From Misgurnus anguillicaudatus (lineage: Eukaryota > Chordata > Actinopteri > Cypriniformes > Cobitidae): a stretch of DNA of 64,000 bases. Where the stretch lies: positions 27,920,001 to 27,984,000 of the forward strand of contig NC_073354.2 in the NCBI RefSeq assembly GCF_027580225.2. Reading direction: 5' to 3'. The translations under genes were made by a program, and so were the position numbers. Within the stretch, counting starts at the first letter, position 1. The number at the start of each line of letters is the position of its first letter. Of the stretch, positions 1 through 12,316 are shown in pieces. The notes under the pieces are model-generated. The model had not been told where the DNA came from, ran no database searches, and saw nothing but the letters and a program-made list of their open reading frames with translations.

Positions 1-1164
1 GTAAATGTACGTATTGTACAACCACACTGAAACGTAAAAATACACACGTATTCTCATGAGATCACGTTGGTTTATTTTGCTCTTCTATTCATTATTGATA
101 TAATGGTTATTTTCATTTTATAATTTGCATTTAGCATAGGGTTTCCTGCTGTCCGCATGACACCTGGTGCTGTTTTATGTCATTGTTTTTAGGTATGCTG
201 AGTATTATTTGTGATACGGGGATGATAGACTCAGTTCTGCTGTGTTTGCATATGTGTCTATTGTGTCTAACTGTTGTTTTGTGCAGGTTTCTCTCTGTTA
301 GATCCCATGGTCCATATCAACACATTCTCGCTGTCCTATATTTACCATTATATTGTTTACACTGTATGCCAGCACTTGTCAAGCAGAATTTGTGCTGACG
401 AATATTTCAAAGGGAGCCGAGGCTAATTGCCTGCTAATTAAAAGTGCTGATATGTCTGTGGTTATCTCTAGTCTCTGTGGCTGCCAGTGAAATATATTTG
501 CATGCTGCTGTGGAAAGAGGGTGGTGCAAAAAAAATGTTGGTCTTGAGAAAATTTGGATGAACTAAAATTGCGGTCCAAAAATAGTGTGAGTTGTGTTCA
601 TGGATGTTTGGTCTAATCTCTGAAACACAGCTGTGTGTTGGAGTAGTCGAGTCAAAGGTTGACAGTCAAAGTGAAAGATAACATTTTGGAAAATAGTTGC
701 ACGTGTCAACTCAAATTAAACCTCGAAGCAGTAACTGCATTTTTAAGTATTTTTCATGGAAACAGCACAAATGTAGCATTTACCCTCACAAATTATGTAA
801 ATGTATAAGTATGTTTGTATCATACTGATACAAAAACAGTTTACAGTAGATGAAAATACTGTAAGTAACTTCGGAAAAAAGCGTTAACACAACATAGAAG
901 TTTTTGTCTATAGACGGTTTCAGCAGTAACAACATAAACAAACGGCTTTCGTGGAACACGCGTAACTTCTGGTATATTCCGCTAAGAATCAATAATAACA
1001 AAGTCCTTTTAGAGTAGTTTATTTTTGATAATAAGCCAAATAAGCAACAAGTAGATTACCATATTTCATAGCTAAAGCATATAAAAAACTATACTGAGCT
1101 AACGTTGCTATGTAAAATGTGTACTATAATGTATACAGTGTTAACAACAAACCGGCTGCCAAAC
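1..1164. other. Intronic or upstream gene sequence, no feature recognised
   Basis: AT-rich sequence upstream of the first visible cornichon exon. I looked for the preceding cornichon exons (the FDELRTDF region) here and did not find them. Short open frames have no recognisable product and no splice context. Confidence 0.6.
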
Positions 1165-1795
1165 CTCCCTTCACATAGTGGTGATCCATGATATTTTTGG
1201 ACTTTAGTGAACCTCAATGGTTTCAGTGCAGTTTAAAATTGCAGTTTTAACGCAGCTTCAACTGGCTCTAAATGATCCCAACCGTGGCATAAGGGTCTTA
1301 TCTAGCAAAATGATTGTCATGTTTGAGAAAAAAAGTACACAAAAGTACCATAACTTCTGGTCTTGCACTAGCCGTGTGATGTACCAATTTTGACTTACGT
1401 ATTACATAACTACGTCAAAACGTCACGGACGACGTATGCGACACTACATTGTTTACAAGTGTGGAGAAAGAGGACCGTTCCATAGTTGTTTTATATGGAA
1501 TGATACTAATTAATGTCTTTGTGTCAGTTTTTGGTTAAAATTGTCTGCAAGGGTGCGTTTCACATATGTAATCCGTGACCTTCCGACGTGATTACGTAAT
1601 ACATAAGGTCGCGTTGGTGCGTCACACGGCTAGTGCAAGACTAGAAGTTAAGTACTTTTTTTGCGAAATTGACAATCTGTTTGCTAGATAAGACATATAT
1701 GCCTTGGTTGGGATTGTTTAAAGCCATTTAAAGCTGCATTAAAACTGCAATTTTACCGGGATTTTTTTATGTTTTTAAAAAAGGTGAATATTCCC
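1165..1795. mobile_element. Foldback TTAA element, family B copy 1
   Basis: The left half (around 1200-1310, ending in the motif GGGTCTTATCTAGC) returns as its reverse complement around 1685-1760 (GCTAGATAAGAC). The arms flank a centre with TTGTTTACAAGTGTGGAG. The right end reads GAATATTCCC followed by TTAA. The family recurs at 6736-7637, 35468-40345 and 45690-46484. The left terminus is degraded here. No coding capacity is seen. A TTAA target suggests a Kolobok or piggyBac-like origin. Confidence 0.7.
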
Positions 1796-2540
1796 TTAAT
1801 GCTAAAAGAATTTTAGTGCTGAGGTATGTTGCATTGGCCATCGTGAATTAATGGATACAGTACAGTACATTATTTACAAGTTCAGGCTACTGGTTTAAAT
1901 AATGCATTTGAATGAACTTTTGTCTTCAGTGGAAATTTTTAAAACTGACAATCAAATATGTATTTAGACTTTATTAATGCAGAAAATGGCATCTTGGCAC
2001 ACCTCCTGCCATAGGGCATAAGAACTGGGCTCTTACAAACAAAGTGCAGCCTTTTATGTTTTGATCACTCATGGAAGATTTATTTGTGCTTTAACGTACA
2101 ATCAAACCTGCATCCCATTGTGTACTGGTTACAGTTGTGCATCACAATGATACAAATTCATTGTGCATAAACTGTAAAGGAAAAAGGTAGCATTTTCAGA
2201 AAAAAAAACTCACTGGTCCTTAAAGGGGAAAAAAATGCTAAATTGGTAGAATATGAGCAGATTTGAATCTCGGGCAAACAAATGTGATTAATGTAGAAAA
2301 CACCTCTCAACAAAGGTGTACAGAATGTTGTGATGTAGCCATCAAATGCAATTTTACATGCAATTCAGAAATCTGACTGCTGCTTGCCTGTAGCTTTTCT
2401 AAATGCCATTGTATAATCCTCTGTGGTTCTGGAAGAGATCATCTTTGAAATAAACGTTCCTAAAATGGTCTATGTTGGGCTATATGGTTCCTTAAAACAT
2501 CCACAGATCATTTTTGTTGCATAAATGGTTACTAGAGGTG
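1796..2540. other. Intronic sequence, nothing recognised
   Basis: AT-rich sequence with no long ORF, no clear inverted repeat and no match to the other repeat families in the window. Confidence 0.5.
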
Positions 2541-3670
2541 GAAAAGCTTCTACACTATCAGAAAAAATGGTCCAAGAATGGTGCCAAATAACCTTTGGAA
2601 AGGTCCTAATATAGCATTCAGGTACAGTTATCTATACATTTGGTACCAATATGACCTTTTGAGGTACTAAAATGCACTCTTTGGTACCAATATGTACCTC
2701 TGAGGTACTAATATGAACTCTTTGGGTGGGTTGCACCAACAAGGATCAAATTAAGCAGAGTTCAGAGCCAATCTAGGGTTTGTTGATCCCAGCTTAATTT
2801 TAATTTTAATTTTTAAACACAGATGAACAAACCCTAGATTAAACCTCTAAACTGTATTAAATCCTTCATCTGCGATTTATTTTGTCCGCCATGTTGAATT
2901 TTCCGGTGTAATTAAACAGCAACAATGTTGACGTTGTCATTCAAAAAGGAAATAAACAGTTTATGCAAGCAAAGGTAATGTAATTCTTGTATTATAAATC
3001 ACCTACATACACCGGTAGGCTAATCTAAAGGCCTGATTCAAATAAAAACATTTGACAATCTTTTAAAACAATTAACAGACCAGGAAATATTGTGACAGGA
3101 AATATCGCAAAGCTCAGATATTGTGCTATAATGAACAAGATGTGTCGACGCATTTGTCATGAAGCGCCACCGTGTGTCCGTTCATTCACTGTCCTTCGTC
3201 TGACTGGAGCACGCGTGACAGAGGAGAAGCACATACGAGCATCGGTAGCTGTCACCGGTGCTGCTAATAATCTTTTTGAGCCGCCAAACTCACTTTGTTG
3301 AGATGTTATAATAAACGCATCTTTGAATAGCGCCACCATGCTCGCGGTATGTGTTTCTAATCATTTAGCCAGACATTTAATTGTAAAAAACATATTTAAA
3401 CCTCCTCATATGCAAGTTTAAAGTTAATCCCTCACTGAAATTTAAAACGGAGTTTAAAGTAATGGAGCAACAGGATTAAAGATAATCTAGATTTACTGTA
3501 AGATTTAAACCTGGATCAAAATGACAGTTTAAATTTAAACCTGTTTATTTTTAAACAGGTTTAAAGTTTGGTGCAACAGAATTATTAAATAAGCTTTGAT
3601 TTAAACCAGATTTAGGCCTAATCCTTGTTGGTGCAACCCACCCTTTAGGTGCAAAGGTGTACTTTTTGAA
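2541..3670. repeat. GGTACC-rich repeat, family G, split by an inserted element
   Basis: Closely spaced copies of GGTACC-like words (2640-2720) match the repeat at 18960-19140, 41085-41200, 43998-44095, 60610-60800 and 62705-63412. The repeat resumes at 3644 after a 920-bp insertion. Family copies begin or end with a GTACAAAAGCTGTCACTGGG-type terminus. Confidence 0.65.
2724..3643. mobile_element. DNA transposon with GGGTGGGTTGCACC terminal inverted repeats
   Basis: The termini GGGTGGGTTGCACCAACAAGGAT and its reverse complement lie at 2724 and 3643. The flanks are CTCTTT on the left and TTTAGG on the right, which fits a 3-bp TTT duplication inside the family G repeat. About 920 bp; internal ORFs (for example near 3092-3301) have no recognisable domain. 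PIF/Harbinger-like is the most plausible class, but this rests only on the short duplication and G-rich ends. Confidence 0.7.
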
Positions 3671-4636
3671 AATGTACATCAGGGTTCTTGAAATCCTTGA
3701 AAGTTTGTGAATCTAGGGAAAAATTCAAGGCCCTGGGAAGTTTTTAAAAATATACATACATAGATACAGGTCATTGAAGGATAATATTATAAATTCTAGA
3801 GTTTTTAAGCACATGTGCTAAACTGTTCACTTTAATGCTTGTGTATTCTGTATGCAAATGTTGATTCATACCAAAATGCTTTTTTGCATATAGTTGTGTT
3901 TGACAAATGAAAACGTCTCGGGTTACGTATATGTAACTGTTGTTCTTTGAGAATGGAACAAGACACTGCGTCTCCCTTGCCATACTTCCTGGCTCCCGCA
4001 TCACCCTTTGTTGTTAAGCCTCACCATTGGTTGATTTTGATATATACATTCAGACGCACTTACCCCTGAAGGCGTCCCCAAATTGTCACTGCAGTGACAC
4101 AGCGCAAGTTCCCTCAAATGGGAACTGTAACAATGTATCTTTAAGGTAACATGATGTAACCTTGCTCTCACTTGAAATGTGTCCCTACATATAGTCCTTA
4201 AATTTGAGGGTATTGGACCTGAAAAAGTCCTTGAAAGGTCCTTGAATTTGAAGTTAACTAAGGTGTGGGAACCCTGGTACATTCCCAGTGACCATTTTTG
4301 GACAGATTTTTTTTTTTTTTTTTTTGACAGGAAAAGGTGAGAAAGACATTTTTTTTTAGAAGCCTTTGAAAGATTTTTTTGGGAACCAAAAATTTTTATT
4401 TTATCACTGTGAATCATCCTTTATAAAACATTTTTAGTGTGCTGTCAAGAGCTGAAGAAAACAAGAATACATGTACGTCAAAGCCATAACCGCTTTAACA
4501 CTGTACACATATACTCATAAATCAAGTTAAATTCTGAAGATTCTACTTTTCTGTGGCTTTTAAACAGTAAGAGTTTTGCCCTTGATACAGAAGTTATAAA
4601 TGCTATGTGAGATAAAACATCTTTTTCTCTCAACAG
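3671..4636. other. Intronic sequence before the first visible exon
   Basis: No gene recognised. A T-run lies near 4308-4325. The final bases form a pyrimidine-rich splice acceptor ending CAACAG at 4636. Confidence 0.55.
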
Positions 4637-4684
4637 CGTGAAAGACTTCGAAACATTGAGAGGATCTGCTGCCTGCTGAGAAAG
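4637..4684 (+). CDS. cnih3: Cornichon homolog, internal exon for the CNIH2/3-specific insert
   Basis: This 48-base exon translates in phase 0 to RERLRNIERICCLLRK. It is preceded by the acceptor CTTTTTCTCTCAACAG and followed by the donor GTAATG. The sequence corresponds to the loop between membrane segments 1 and 2 that is present in CNIH2 and CNIH3 but absent in CNIH1, and that is associated with AMPA-receptor modulation in the literature. Cornichons are ER cargo-export receptors, and CNIH2/3 also act as AMPA-receptor auxiliary subunits. The exon is a multiple of three, so skipping it would keep the frame and give a CNIH1-like protein. The following intron is 13,580 bp. The ICC variant resembles CNIH2, while later exons favour CNIH3. 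Confidence 0.88.
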
Positions 4685-4816
4685 GTAATGTAATGTGTTT
4701 TTTTATTCATTTAAACATTACATTTTAGCAATTTACTTATGTGCACCTTTTAATTACTATCCGTCTAAACTTTATAATATCATATGTCTTTAGCAGCATA
4801 TTCTTAAAATGTTTAA

Positions 4817-5771
4817 AGGGGCCATGGCATGAAAATCTGACTTTTTCCATGTTTAAGTGCTATGATTGGGTCCCCAGTGCTTCTATCAACCTAGAAAATG
4901 TGAAAAAGATCAACCCAGTAACTTAGTTTTATGCTGCGTCCGAAAACTCAAGGCAGTGACTCGTTGCCTCGCTGCCTCATGAGGAAATGACTTCGGAGGC
5001 ATGAAGGTAGCTCAGAGAAAGACTTTCGGATGCACTTCTAAGGCAGCGTGTTTGAAATTTAAACAGAGAGCGCCTTTGTGATAACTAATCACATATTTGA
5101 AAACTACAATACTAATTTCTCGCTAGAAATGCAATTAAAAGGTGTAAAAAGTGAAAATATACCTTTATTTACACTAAATTGGTGGTCCAGTCGCGTCCTT
5201 GGCCGCCATTTTATTTTTTCGAACTCGACCGGACTCAACCAATCACATTCTTAATGTACGTCCACGCATAGGTATCTCAGGAGACAGGAAGTAAACCAAA
5301 CATTGAATTCGGACATGCCTTGATGCCTTGCTGCCTTGGAAAGCTGCCTCAGAAGGCAGCAATTTAGAGTTTTCGGACGCAGCCTTAGTAAACCATTCTC
5401 TACAAGCACATGAAAAAATAGGTTGTTGAAATTTGGCTCTCCTTATGATGTCATAAGGAGCTCTTGTTATAATAATACCACCCCTTAATCTGCATTATCC
5501 AATCACAGCACTGCCATTTAGTGCAGAGAAAATAACAATTGAGTTTTAATTGCAACAAACCAACACATCAATGTTTGAATTTCAGCAGCTCATTTGCATT
5601 TTAAAGGGCACACCCAAAACAGTACATTTTTGCTCACACCTACAAAGTGGCAATTTTAACATGCTATAATAAATTATTTATATGGTATTTTGAGCTAAAA
5701 CTTCACATATGTGCTCTGGGGACACCAAAGATTTATTTGAAATCTAAAAAAAGGCTTGTGCCATGGCCCCT
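4817..5771. mobile_element. TTAA element, family A copy 1 (interrupted)
   Basis: The termini AGGGGCCATGGCA at 4817 and TGCCATGGCCCCT ending at 5771 are flanked by TTAA on both sides (4813-4816, 5772-5775). Internal sequence matches copies at 9896-10390 and 20369-20816. A 453-bp Harbinger-like element (4932-5384) is inserted. There is no coding capacity, so it is a non-autonomous element of a TTAA-targeting superfamily. Confidence 0.88.
4932..5384. mobile_element. PIF/Harbinger-like MITE nested in family A
   Basis: The imperfect terminal inverted repeats are TGCTGCGTCCGAAAACTC at the left and GAGTTTTCGGACGCAGCC at the right. TTA lies on each side (4929-4931, 5385-5387). Removing the element restores the sequence seen in uninterrupted family A copies. 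The 3-bp TTA duplication fits PIF/Harbinger. No ORF of note. Confidence 0.75.
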
Positions 5772-5775
5772 TTAA

Positions 5776-6731
5776 TAAAAAATACTATATTTTGCATAAT
5801 GTTTCTGGACATTTCTTATCAGAAGTCAGACCACTTATACTGCAAATGCATAACTAGAAATTTTCAGAAATATATATTATATTTATATGTATAATTATTG
5901 CATTTTCACATTCATTGATATACACATGAACTACTGATCTGTTTCATGATGTTTGTCATTGATGATACATAAATGAAAGGTTTCATATAAAGTGTTTGAC
6001 ACACAGTTTGTTGTGGAAGTTAAAGCATTGTGGGTTTGAATCCTGCTCAATATCCTACATGCTGTTAAAGGGGGCCAGAACCTGTTATGTTTGATGAATT
6101 TTGCCAACATCAGCAAAACACCTACAGCTGCCTTCATGAGGAATATGTCTCATTACATGAGGCTTGTCTTGAGACCCAGCTGTCCCGTGTGCATGTGCAG
6201 CCAGAACAAAACGTTTCTGTTGTCACTGTTACACCTGACTGCAAGTATGACGGAAGAACAAAATACCATCTTGCAAAAAACGCTGTGTAACACTGTAACA
6301 TAATAATGCCCGAACGAGGGCTTTATGCTGTATGTGCGTGAGCCTGTTTTGTTTTACGTTTGTTATTTTTAAGAAACATTCAGTTATGCAAAGAAAGGCC
6401 TTGTGATTTTTTTTGTAATTGGTGTGTGCACCACAAAGTAAACAGTAATCATTATTTATAAAAGGAATAGGCGCTTTTATCTCAGTTGAAGTCTTTGTGC
6501 ACATGCAGCCTGTGGTTTGTCATTTATTATCATTATTAAATATCTTGGTTGTAAACACATGAGCTTCAGGCTCATATCACATCCCACTGGGGTAAGCGTT
6601 TGCCTGACTGACATGGGCTTATTGATAAGCTGGAAGGATCTCTTTAAATTAAGCCAGAGAGTTCAACCATTGTCACTCATGCATTCCTGATTCCTTTCAT
6701 TTATTAAACACTTCTAAACAATAAGTTGATA
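5776..6731. other. Intronic sequence, possible SINE remnant
   Basis: No gene recognised. Near 6025-6050 the bases GGGTTTGAATCC resemble a tRNA box B, perhaps the decayed end of a tRNA-derived SINE; a matching box A is not clear. Small overlapping ORFs around 6087-6504 have no recognisable product. Confidence 0.45.
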
Positions 6732-6735
6732 TTAA

Positions 6736-7637
6736 AGGAATATTCCATTCTCCTAAAAGAAAAATCCAGACAATCCACTCACCACCACGTCACCCAAAAT
6801 GTTAATGTCTTTCTTTGTTCAGTCGAGAAGAAATTATGTTTTTTGAGGAAAACATTGCAGGATTTTTCTCATTTTAATGGACTTTAATAGAGCCCAACAT
6901 TTAATACTTAACTCAACACTTAACAGTTTTTTTCAACGGAGTTTCAAAGGTCTATAAACGATCCCAAACAAGGCACTAGGGTCTTATCTAGCGAAACAAT
7001 TGTCATTTTTAACAAGAAAAATAAAAAATATGCTCTTTTAAACCACAACTTTTCGTCTAGGTCCGGTCCAGCGCAACCTAATGTAAATGCGTAGTGATGT
7101 AGGGAGGTCACGTGTTACATATATAAAACGCAAATTTGCGGACCATTGTAAACAATAAACTGACACAAAGACATTAATTAGTATCAGTTGACATACAACA
7201 ACGTAGGAACGGTCCTATTTCAACACACTTGTAAACACTGGGGCGGAGTTTCGCGTTCGTCTTCTGTGACCTTTTGACGTCATGACGTATTGCGCGGGGT
7301 CACGCTGGCGCATCACGACTGGATCTAGACGAGAAGTTGTGGTTTAAAAGTGGATATTTTTTATTTTTCTTGTCAAAAATGACAATCGTTTCGCTAGATA
7401 AGACCCTTATGCCTCGTTTGGGATCTTTTATAGTCATTTGAAAAAACTGTTAAGTGTTGAGTTAAGTATTAAATGCTGGGCTCCATCAAAGTCCATCAAA
7501 ACGAGAAAAATCCTGCAATGTTTTCCTCAAAAAACATAATTTCTTCTCGACTGAACAAAGAAAGACATCAACATTTTGGATGACATGGTGGTGAGTAAAT
7601 TATCTGGATTTTTCTTTTAAGAAAATGGAATATTCCT
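6736..7637. mobile_element. Foldback TTAA element, family B copy 2 (most complete)
   Basis: This is a 902-bp near-perfect palindrome. The left end AGGAATATTCCA is mirrored by TGGAATATTCCT at 7637, and arms of about 430 bp carry the same words in inverse order (for example TCTTTCTTTGTTCAGTCGAG at the left, and its complement near 7550). TTAA precedes it at 6732-6735; the right target is a decayed TCAA. No ORF is present. A transcript would form a long hairpin. Confidence 0.85.
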
Positions 7638-8446
7638 TCAAGTTACTTTGGCCAATTAGCTCTTCTACCAATGAAAATAGTTTCAAAAGTCAAAGCATTT
7701 AGCTTAGCATGTCATCGCACTTGAACTAACTTAAACTCACTTTATGTCAGCTGGTAAGAGAAACCCCTTCAGTGGTCCATCGAGATGAAACACCTGCAAT
7801 CTCGCTCCAGGCAAAATGACATACTGCTGTCTTGAAGCGTAGTCATACAATACAAACAGTGAAACATCACAGTGCTATTATAACAAATATCAGCATTTTG
7901 GACGCTAATAAACTATTTAATTAGATCACCGGAACTACTGTAACTGTTTTATATATTTATAGATGAGGTTTCATTCCAAAAGTGAAATTTGGCATCACCT
8001 GATAGAGCTGGTACTGTGTTAGGATGAATCCTCCACCAAATTCTGAATTTTCTAGAGAAACGAGAAGAAAACAGAGATTCGCTGGGGTGACTGGCTGTCA
8101 GACAAACTTATGCTGAGTCACGCCGAGCTTCTTTCCAAACCTCCAGCATATTTTTAGACACCTGCTAATGCTACAATGCGTTCCAGGATTTGTAATTTAG
8201 GTCCCTTGTGCCAGTTTGTTTGGAACCTATTATATTGTACAGTGGCTTTTCTCATCTTAATCCAACTTAACCATAAAATAGTTGCCAACGCTATACAGTA
8301 ATTAATTTTAATTTGATCTGCCTTATTGGCTAATTCTGTCATTTAAATGTATATATCATATATCAGTATGTATATCAGCCATGTTTCATTGTGACATGCC
8401 TTTGATTTGGTGATGAAACATGGAATAAGGATAATGGGATAAATGA
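7638..8446. other. Intronic sequence, nothing recognised
   Basis: No inverted termini, tandem array or coding exon seen. The ORF on the minus strand at 8154-8342 has no recognisable product. Confidence 0.5.
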
Positions 8447-10570
8447 TAACGCCTTACAATAAGGTTGTATTTGTTAACATTAGTAAATTAATTAGCTAAC
8501 ATGAACTAACAATGAGCAGTATAGGTTTTTAGATGCGTTTTCGTCAATCGGATCACAAGTGGAGGAGAGAGACACATCACGTTTACACCTGGTATTTAAA
8601 TCTGTCTCTTTTGTCCACTTTTGACCGCTTCTCTCCAGATTACTGAGGGGATGGTCTGTGAACGAGTCCCTCTCCTGTCATTTAAACATGAGCGGAAGTA
8701 ATGACGGGTTTAAATGGACGCAAACTAATATTATGTCAGAGTCCACTGCTTGTGTTGTAAGTAAACATGCTACACAATGTTTTGTCTGTGTATATATAAG
8801 AGTTTTTTCTGATATTTCAACACAATTGCTGACATAAGATAGCGCAACTTTAAAAACGCTTGTAAAATGAAACTAATGAAAAACGTGCAGATCGCTTTAG
8901 TTTTTTAATGAAATGCTTAAAATAGCGCTGTCACCTTGAGTTCAGAAAAGAGGTCAGAAAAGATGTAAAACATTGATCTCAGTACATAAATGGGCGGAGA
9001 GACGGCGTATGGCTGTTTGAACACATTCAACCACATGAGCGTTTACACTAACAAGACATAGTGTTATGCATAACCATGCTATAGCTAGCTAAGGAACTAT
9101 AAAACTTCGAGTTTACACCATAGACTGTATAGAATAAGCTGAATTACCTTTGGAGAAGATGTAAAGCAGGCAAGTTCGACATCCCTTGAGCCTCATTATC
9201 TTGGAAAGCTAACTCCAATATTGGGGTTCGTCTTGTTGTTTTTCATGTCACGTTGTCGTTTTAAATCTCTTTTTCGCTTCCTTGGTGACTCGTTTTAATG
9301 TCGTCGAGAATAGGTCTTTCAAATCTGCCTCAAATCAAAGCATTAGATCGCGGGATCATCACGATGTGCGGCTGTTTCTCAATCCGAAGGCTTTCTGCCT
9401 ACGCAGGTCGCATATGCGGGCTGCATACGTCATCAAAACCATCAAACCTGGTTTAATTCAAGTTAACTGAGCATTACATTCGCAAGTCATAAGCATATTA
9501 CATCAATTTACGATTAACTAAGAATAATTGTCAGCTTTATAATTGTTAATATTCTGAAATAAGACTGTCTTGATGACGTATACAGCCTACACATGCAACC
9601 TCGGGAGGCTTCAGCTTCAGTTAAGAAGCAACCAGCATGAGTGTAGTCTGAAAGCACGAAAGGCGAAGCTTGAATTTCAGGAATGTCCCTCGTGGGCGAA
9701 TGTATTTCAAAGATGGAGGCACAACATGGATTCAACCATTCGAGCGACTCGTCTGTATGTATTTTAAATAGGAAATTCTACACTTACGAGAATAGTAGGT
9801 GGATGTAATTACACATGAATGAGCGACTATTTTTGAAAGAACACATGAGTTTTTGCTAAGAATTAACTCTAAAAACTACACAGTGTAGCTTTTAAGGTCA
9901 CATCTGACTTTTTCCATTTTTAAATGCTATAACTGGGTCCCTGGTGCTTCTATCAACCTAAAAAATGTGAAAAAGAACAACCTAGTAACTTAGTTTTGAT
10001 AAACCATTCTCTGCAAGCATGTGAAAAAATAGGTCATTAAATTTGGCTTCCCTTGTGATGTCAAAAGGGGATCTTATTACCATAATACCGCCCCTTAATC
10101 TGCACTATCCAACCTCGGCACTGTCATTTAGTTTAGAGAGACAGAAAGTAATTAACAGCACAATTGAGTTTCAATTTCAACAAGCCACCATCATTGTGAT
10201 CAGTGTTTGCATTTCATCAGCTCATTTGCATTTGAAAGGACACCCCCAAAACAGCGCATTTTTGCTCACACCTACGAAGTGGCAATTTTAACATGCTAAA
10301 ATAAATTATCTATCTGGTACTTCACATATGTACTCTGAGAGCACCAAAGATTTATTTTACATCTTAAAAAAGTCGTGCAAAATGTCCCCTTTAACTAACC
10401 ATAGCAGTCTTATACTATTTAGCACTTTTTGATTTTAATCATGTATTAGAAAATGCTGACATTAACATAAATTAAAATTAACAAATGCTGTATAAGTATG
10501 TTCATTGTTAGTTTATGTTAGTTAATGCATTAACTAATATTAACAAATACAACCTTATTGTAAAGTGTTG
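8447..10570. mobile_element. DNA transposon, CTTACAATAAGGTTG termini, with nested insertions
   Basis: The left end (8452-8520) has TTACAATAAGGTTGTATTTG and the right end (10490-10565) has its reverse complement, CAAATACAACCTTATTGTAA. Intervening DNA includes family A copy 2 (9896-10390) and other inserted sequence (about 8525-9890) whose borders I cannot fix. Exact termini and target duplication are uncertain. Confidence 0.65.
9896..10390. mobile_element. TTAA element, family A copy 2
   Basis: TTAA flanks lie at 9892-9895 and 10391-10394. The interior follows the family order, with blocks CTTCTATCAACCTA, CAGCTCATTTGCATTT and CACCAAAGATTTATTTTACA. The left terminus has decayed from the AGGGG consensus; the right end is TGTCCCCT. 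Confidence 0.82.
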
Positions 10571-10596
10571 CCAATATTTCTGTTGCTCAACTGGTA

Positions 10597-10772
10597 TCCC
10601 TGCTGAAAAAAACAGCATAGACCAGCATCATTCCCATGCTGATGACCACCAGCTAAACCAGCACCAAACCAGCATGGAAATTATGATGGTCTATGCTGGT
10701 GGTCACCAGCAAACCAGCAACAAAACACAACATATGCTGGTCTTGCTGGTATGCTTGTTTTACAAGCAGGGA
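10597..10772. mobile_element. Short TA-flanked MITE rich in CCAGC/GCTGG
   Basis: Ends TCCCTGCT and AGCAGGGA are inverted and flanked by TA (10595-10596, 10773-10774), as for mariner-like MITEs. The interior is built of alternating ACCAGCA and TGCTGGT words, giving strong self-complementarity. Non-coding. Confidence 0.65.
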
Positions 10773-10895
10773 TAGCTTGCATTAGTAGCATTAGTAGCAT
10801 TAGGTCATGGGTTCAGTCCCCAGGCATACACATACTGTTAATGTAGTAATGCAGCTGCTATGGATAAAAATGTCTGCCAAATACAAAAATATAAA
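10773..10895 (+). repeat. Degenerate tRNA-derived SINE
   Basis: A box B-like GGGTTCAGTCCCCAGG near 10809 is followed by the fish SINE tail motif GGATAAAAATGTCTGCCAAAT near 10861. Box A is eroded to repeats of TAGTAGCATT. The same family is present in reverse at 30734-30865. Confidence 0.6.
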
Positions 10896-12112
10896 AAAAA
10901 GTTTATATGGTATACAGTATGTAAGTGGTTGATATTAAAGTGTCTACTTTTTATTTAGGAGCCCTTTTTCTGTTTTGTATTCAGCTGAAAATAATTTTAC
11001 TGAACAGTAACAATCTATGAATAACAATCACTGTTTTTTACTTATGCCCCAGCAGTTTACCATCATTGTTTTGACCTCGTCTTTCTCTTAGACTAAGCGT
11101 ATTGCCCTAAATCTGAAAGACAAGGTCAATGTTCGAGCAGCCAATCAGAGCCCTGCGCTGGGGAGTATGGCATAATCCCCCATGGTTGCCCGTGTGTTTG
11201 TTCTTCAAACGGGAAGCTACATTTTGATGTTGCAGTACAAACGTTGCTGTCCTACACTTCACACTCGCATTCATAACCAAAGGCATTTGCACAGAGCTTG
11301 CAATAACTGAAAATGACATATTCAGCTAAAAGGCAGAGAGCTGTTAATAAAAGACCTGAATGCAGTGCAAGCAGCATCGCTCTTTTGATTAGAAACCCAT
11401 GATGATGATGATGGTACTCAATATCTGACATATGCCAGAGTAGGCTTCAAAGACTATTTATGCATTTATTTATGCATTAGATAGATAGGTGGATGCATGG
11501 ATGGATAAATAGATGAAGCTCACATAATATACTGTAAGCCAATCTTTTTGCCAGTCTTCTTGTAGCCAATGGTTTCCATATGGAAAAAGAGCATTCTCCT
11601 TAGTAGCTTCTAAAAATAAGAACATATGAGTGGTAATAATCAGTATCTTGTCTCTGTGTGCAAGTTAGGTCTGAGACATGGTTGTATAGAGGCTATTAGT
11701 CTGTCATCAGGCTGTGTGCTCTCAGCAGAGGTGTGGCAGTGCTGCCTCTCTATGGTATTATTAACTCTGGCCTTTAGAAAGCAGAGTGTTCAATTAGTGT
11801 AGCCTCATGTTTCAGCTCTTAACCAATGTCAGTTTACATTTGCATATTTGTCATAATTGGCTTTACTTTCTGCATTGAATATTTTTTTGTAATTTAAGAT
11901 ATTTCATACTATTATTCAATAGTATTATTCCGCATTACTGTGCATTGCCGACATATAGGATAACTATTGCATGATTGTTGGAATCTTTTTTTATAAGTGC
12001 AAAACATACAACAGATAGTAAGGCAGAACACTAAACAACAAAACAAAACACAACAAAAACAAAACAACAATTGTGATGATGGTATTGTTCTGAAGCAATG
12101 ATAATAAGTAAA
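10896..12112. other. Intronic sequence, no gene
   Basis: Apart from a few GATA-type short runs (near 11490), no repeat, exon or RNA gene is recognised. Confidence 0.5.
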
Positions 12113-12240
12113 ATAATAATAATAAATAATAATAAATTAAACTGATAATAATACAGATGATGCTATTGTTCTGAAGCAATGATAATAAGCAAAATAATAA
12201 TAATAATAAAACAAAATAATAATAATAATAATAAATTTAA
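12113..12240. repeat. AAT/TAA microsatellite region
   Basis: Runs of AATAAT appear between 12113 and 12235, interrupted twice by a repeated phrase around TCTGAAGCAATGATAATAAG. The phrase itself occurs in two direct copies, so the array expanded as a larger block. Confidence 0.75.
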
Positions 12241-12316
12241 CGGATAATAATACATATTTATGTAATAATAATAATTATAACATGTATATTATGTAATAAT
12301 GGTATGTACAATAATG

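Noticed and set aside
4001..4417. Minus-strand 138-codon frame
   Set aside because: Contains a poly-Lys run from a T-tract and no recognisable domain; intronic.
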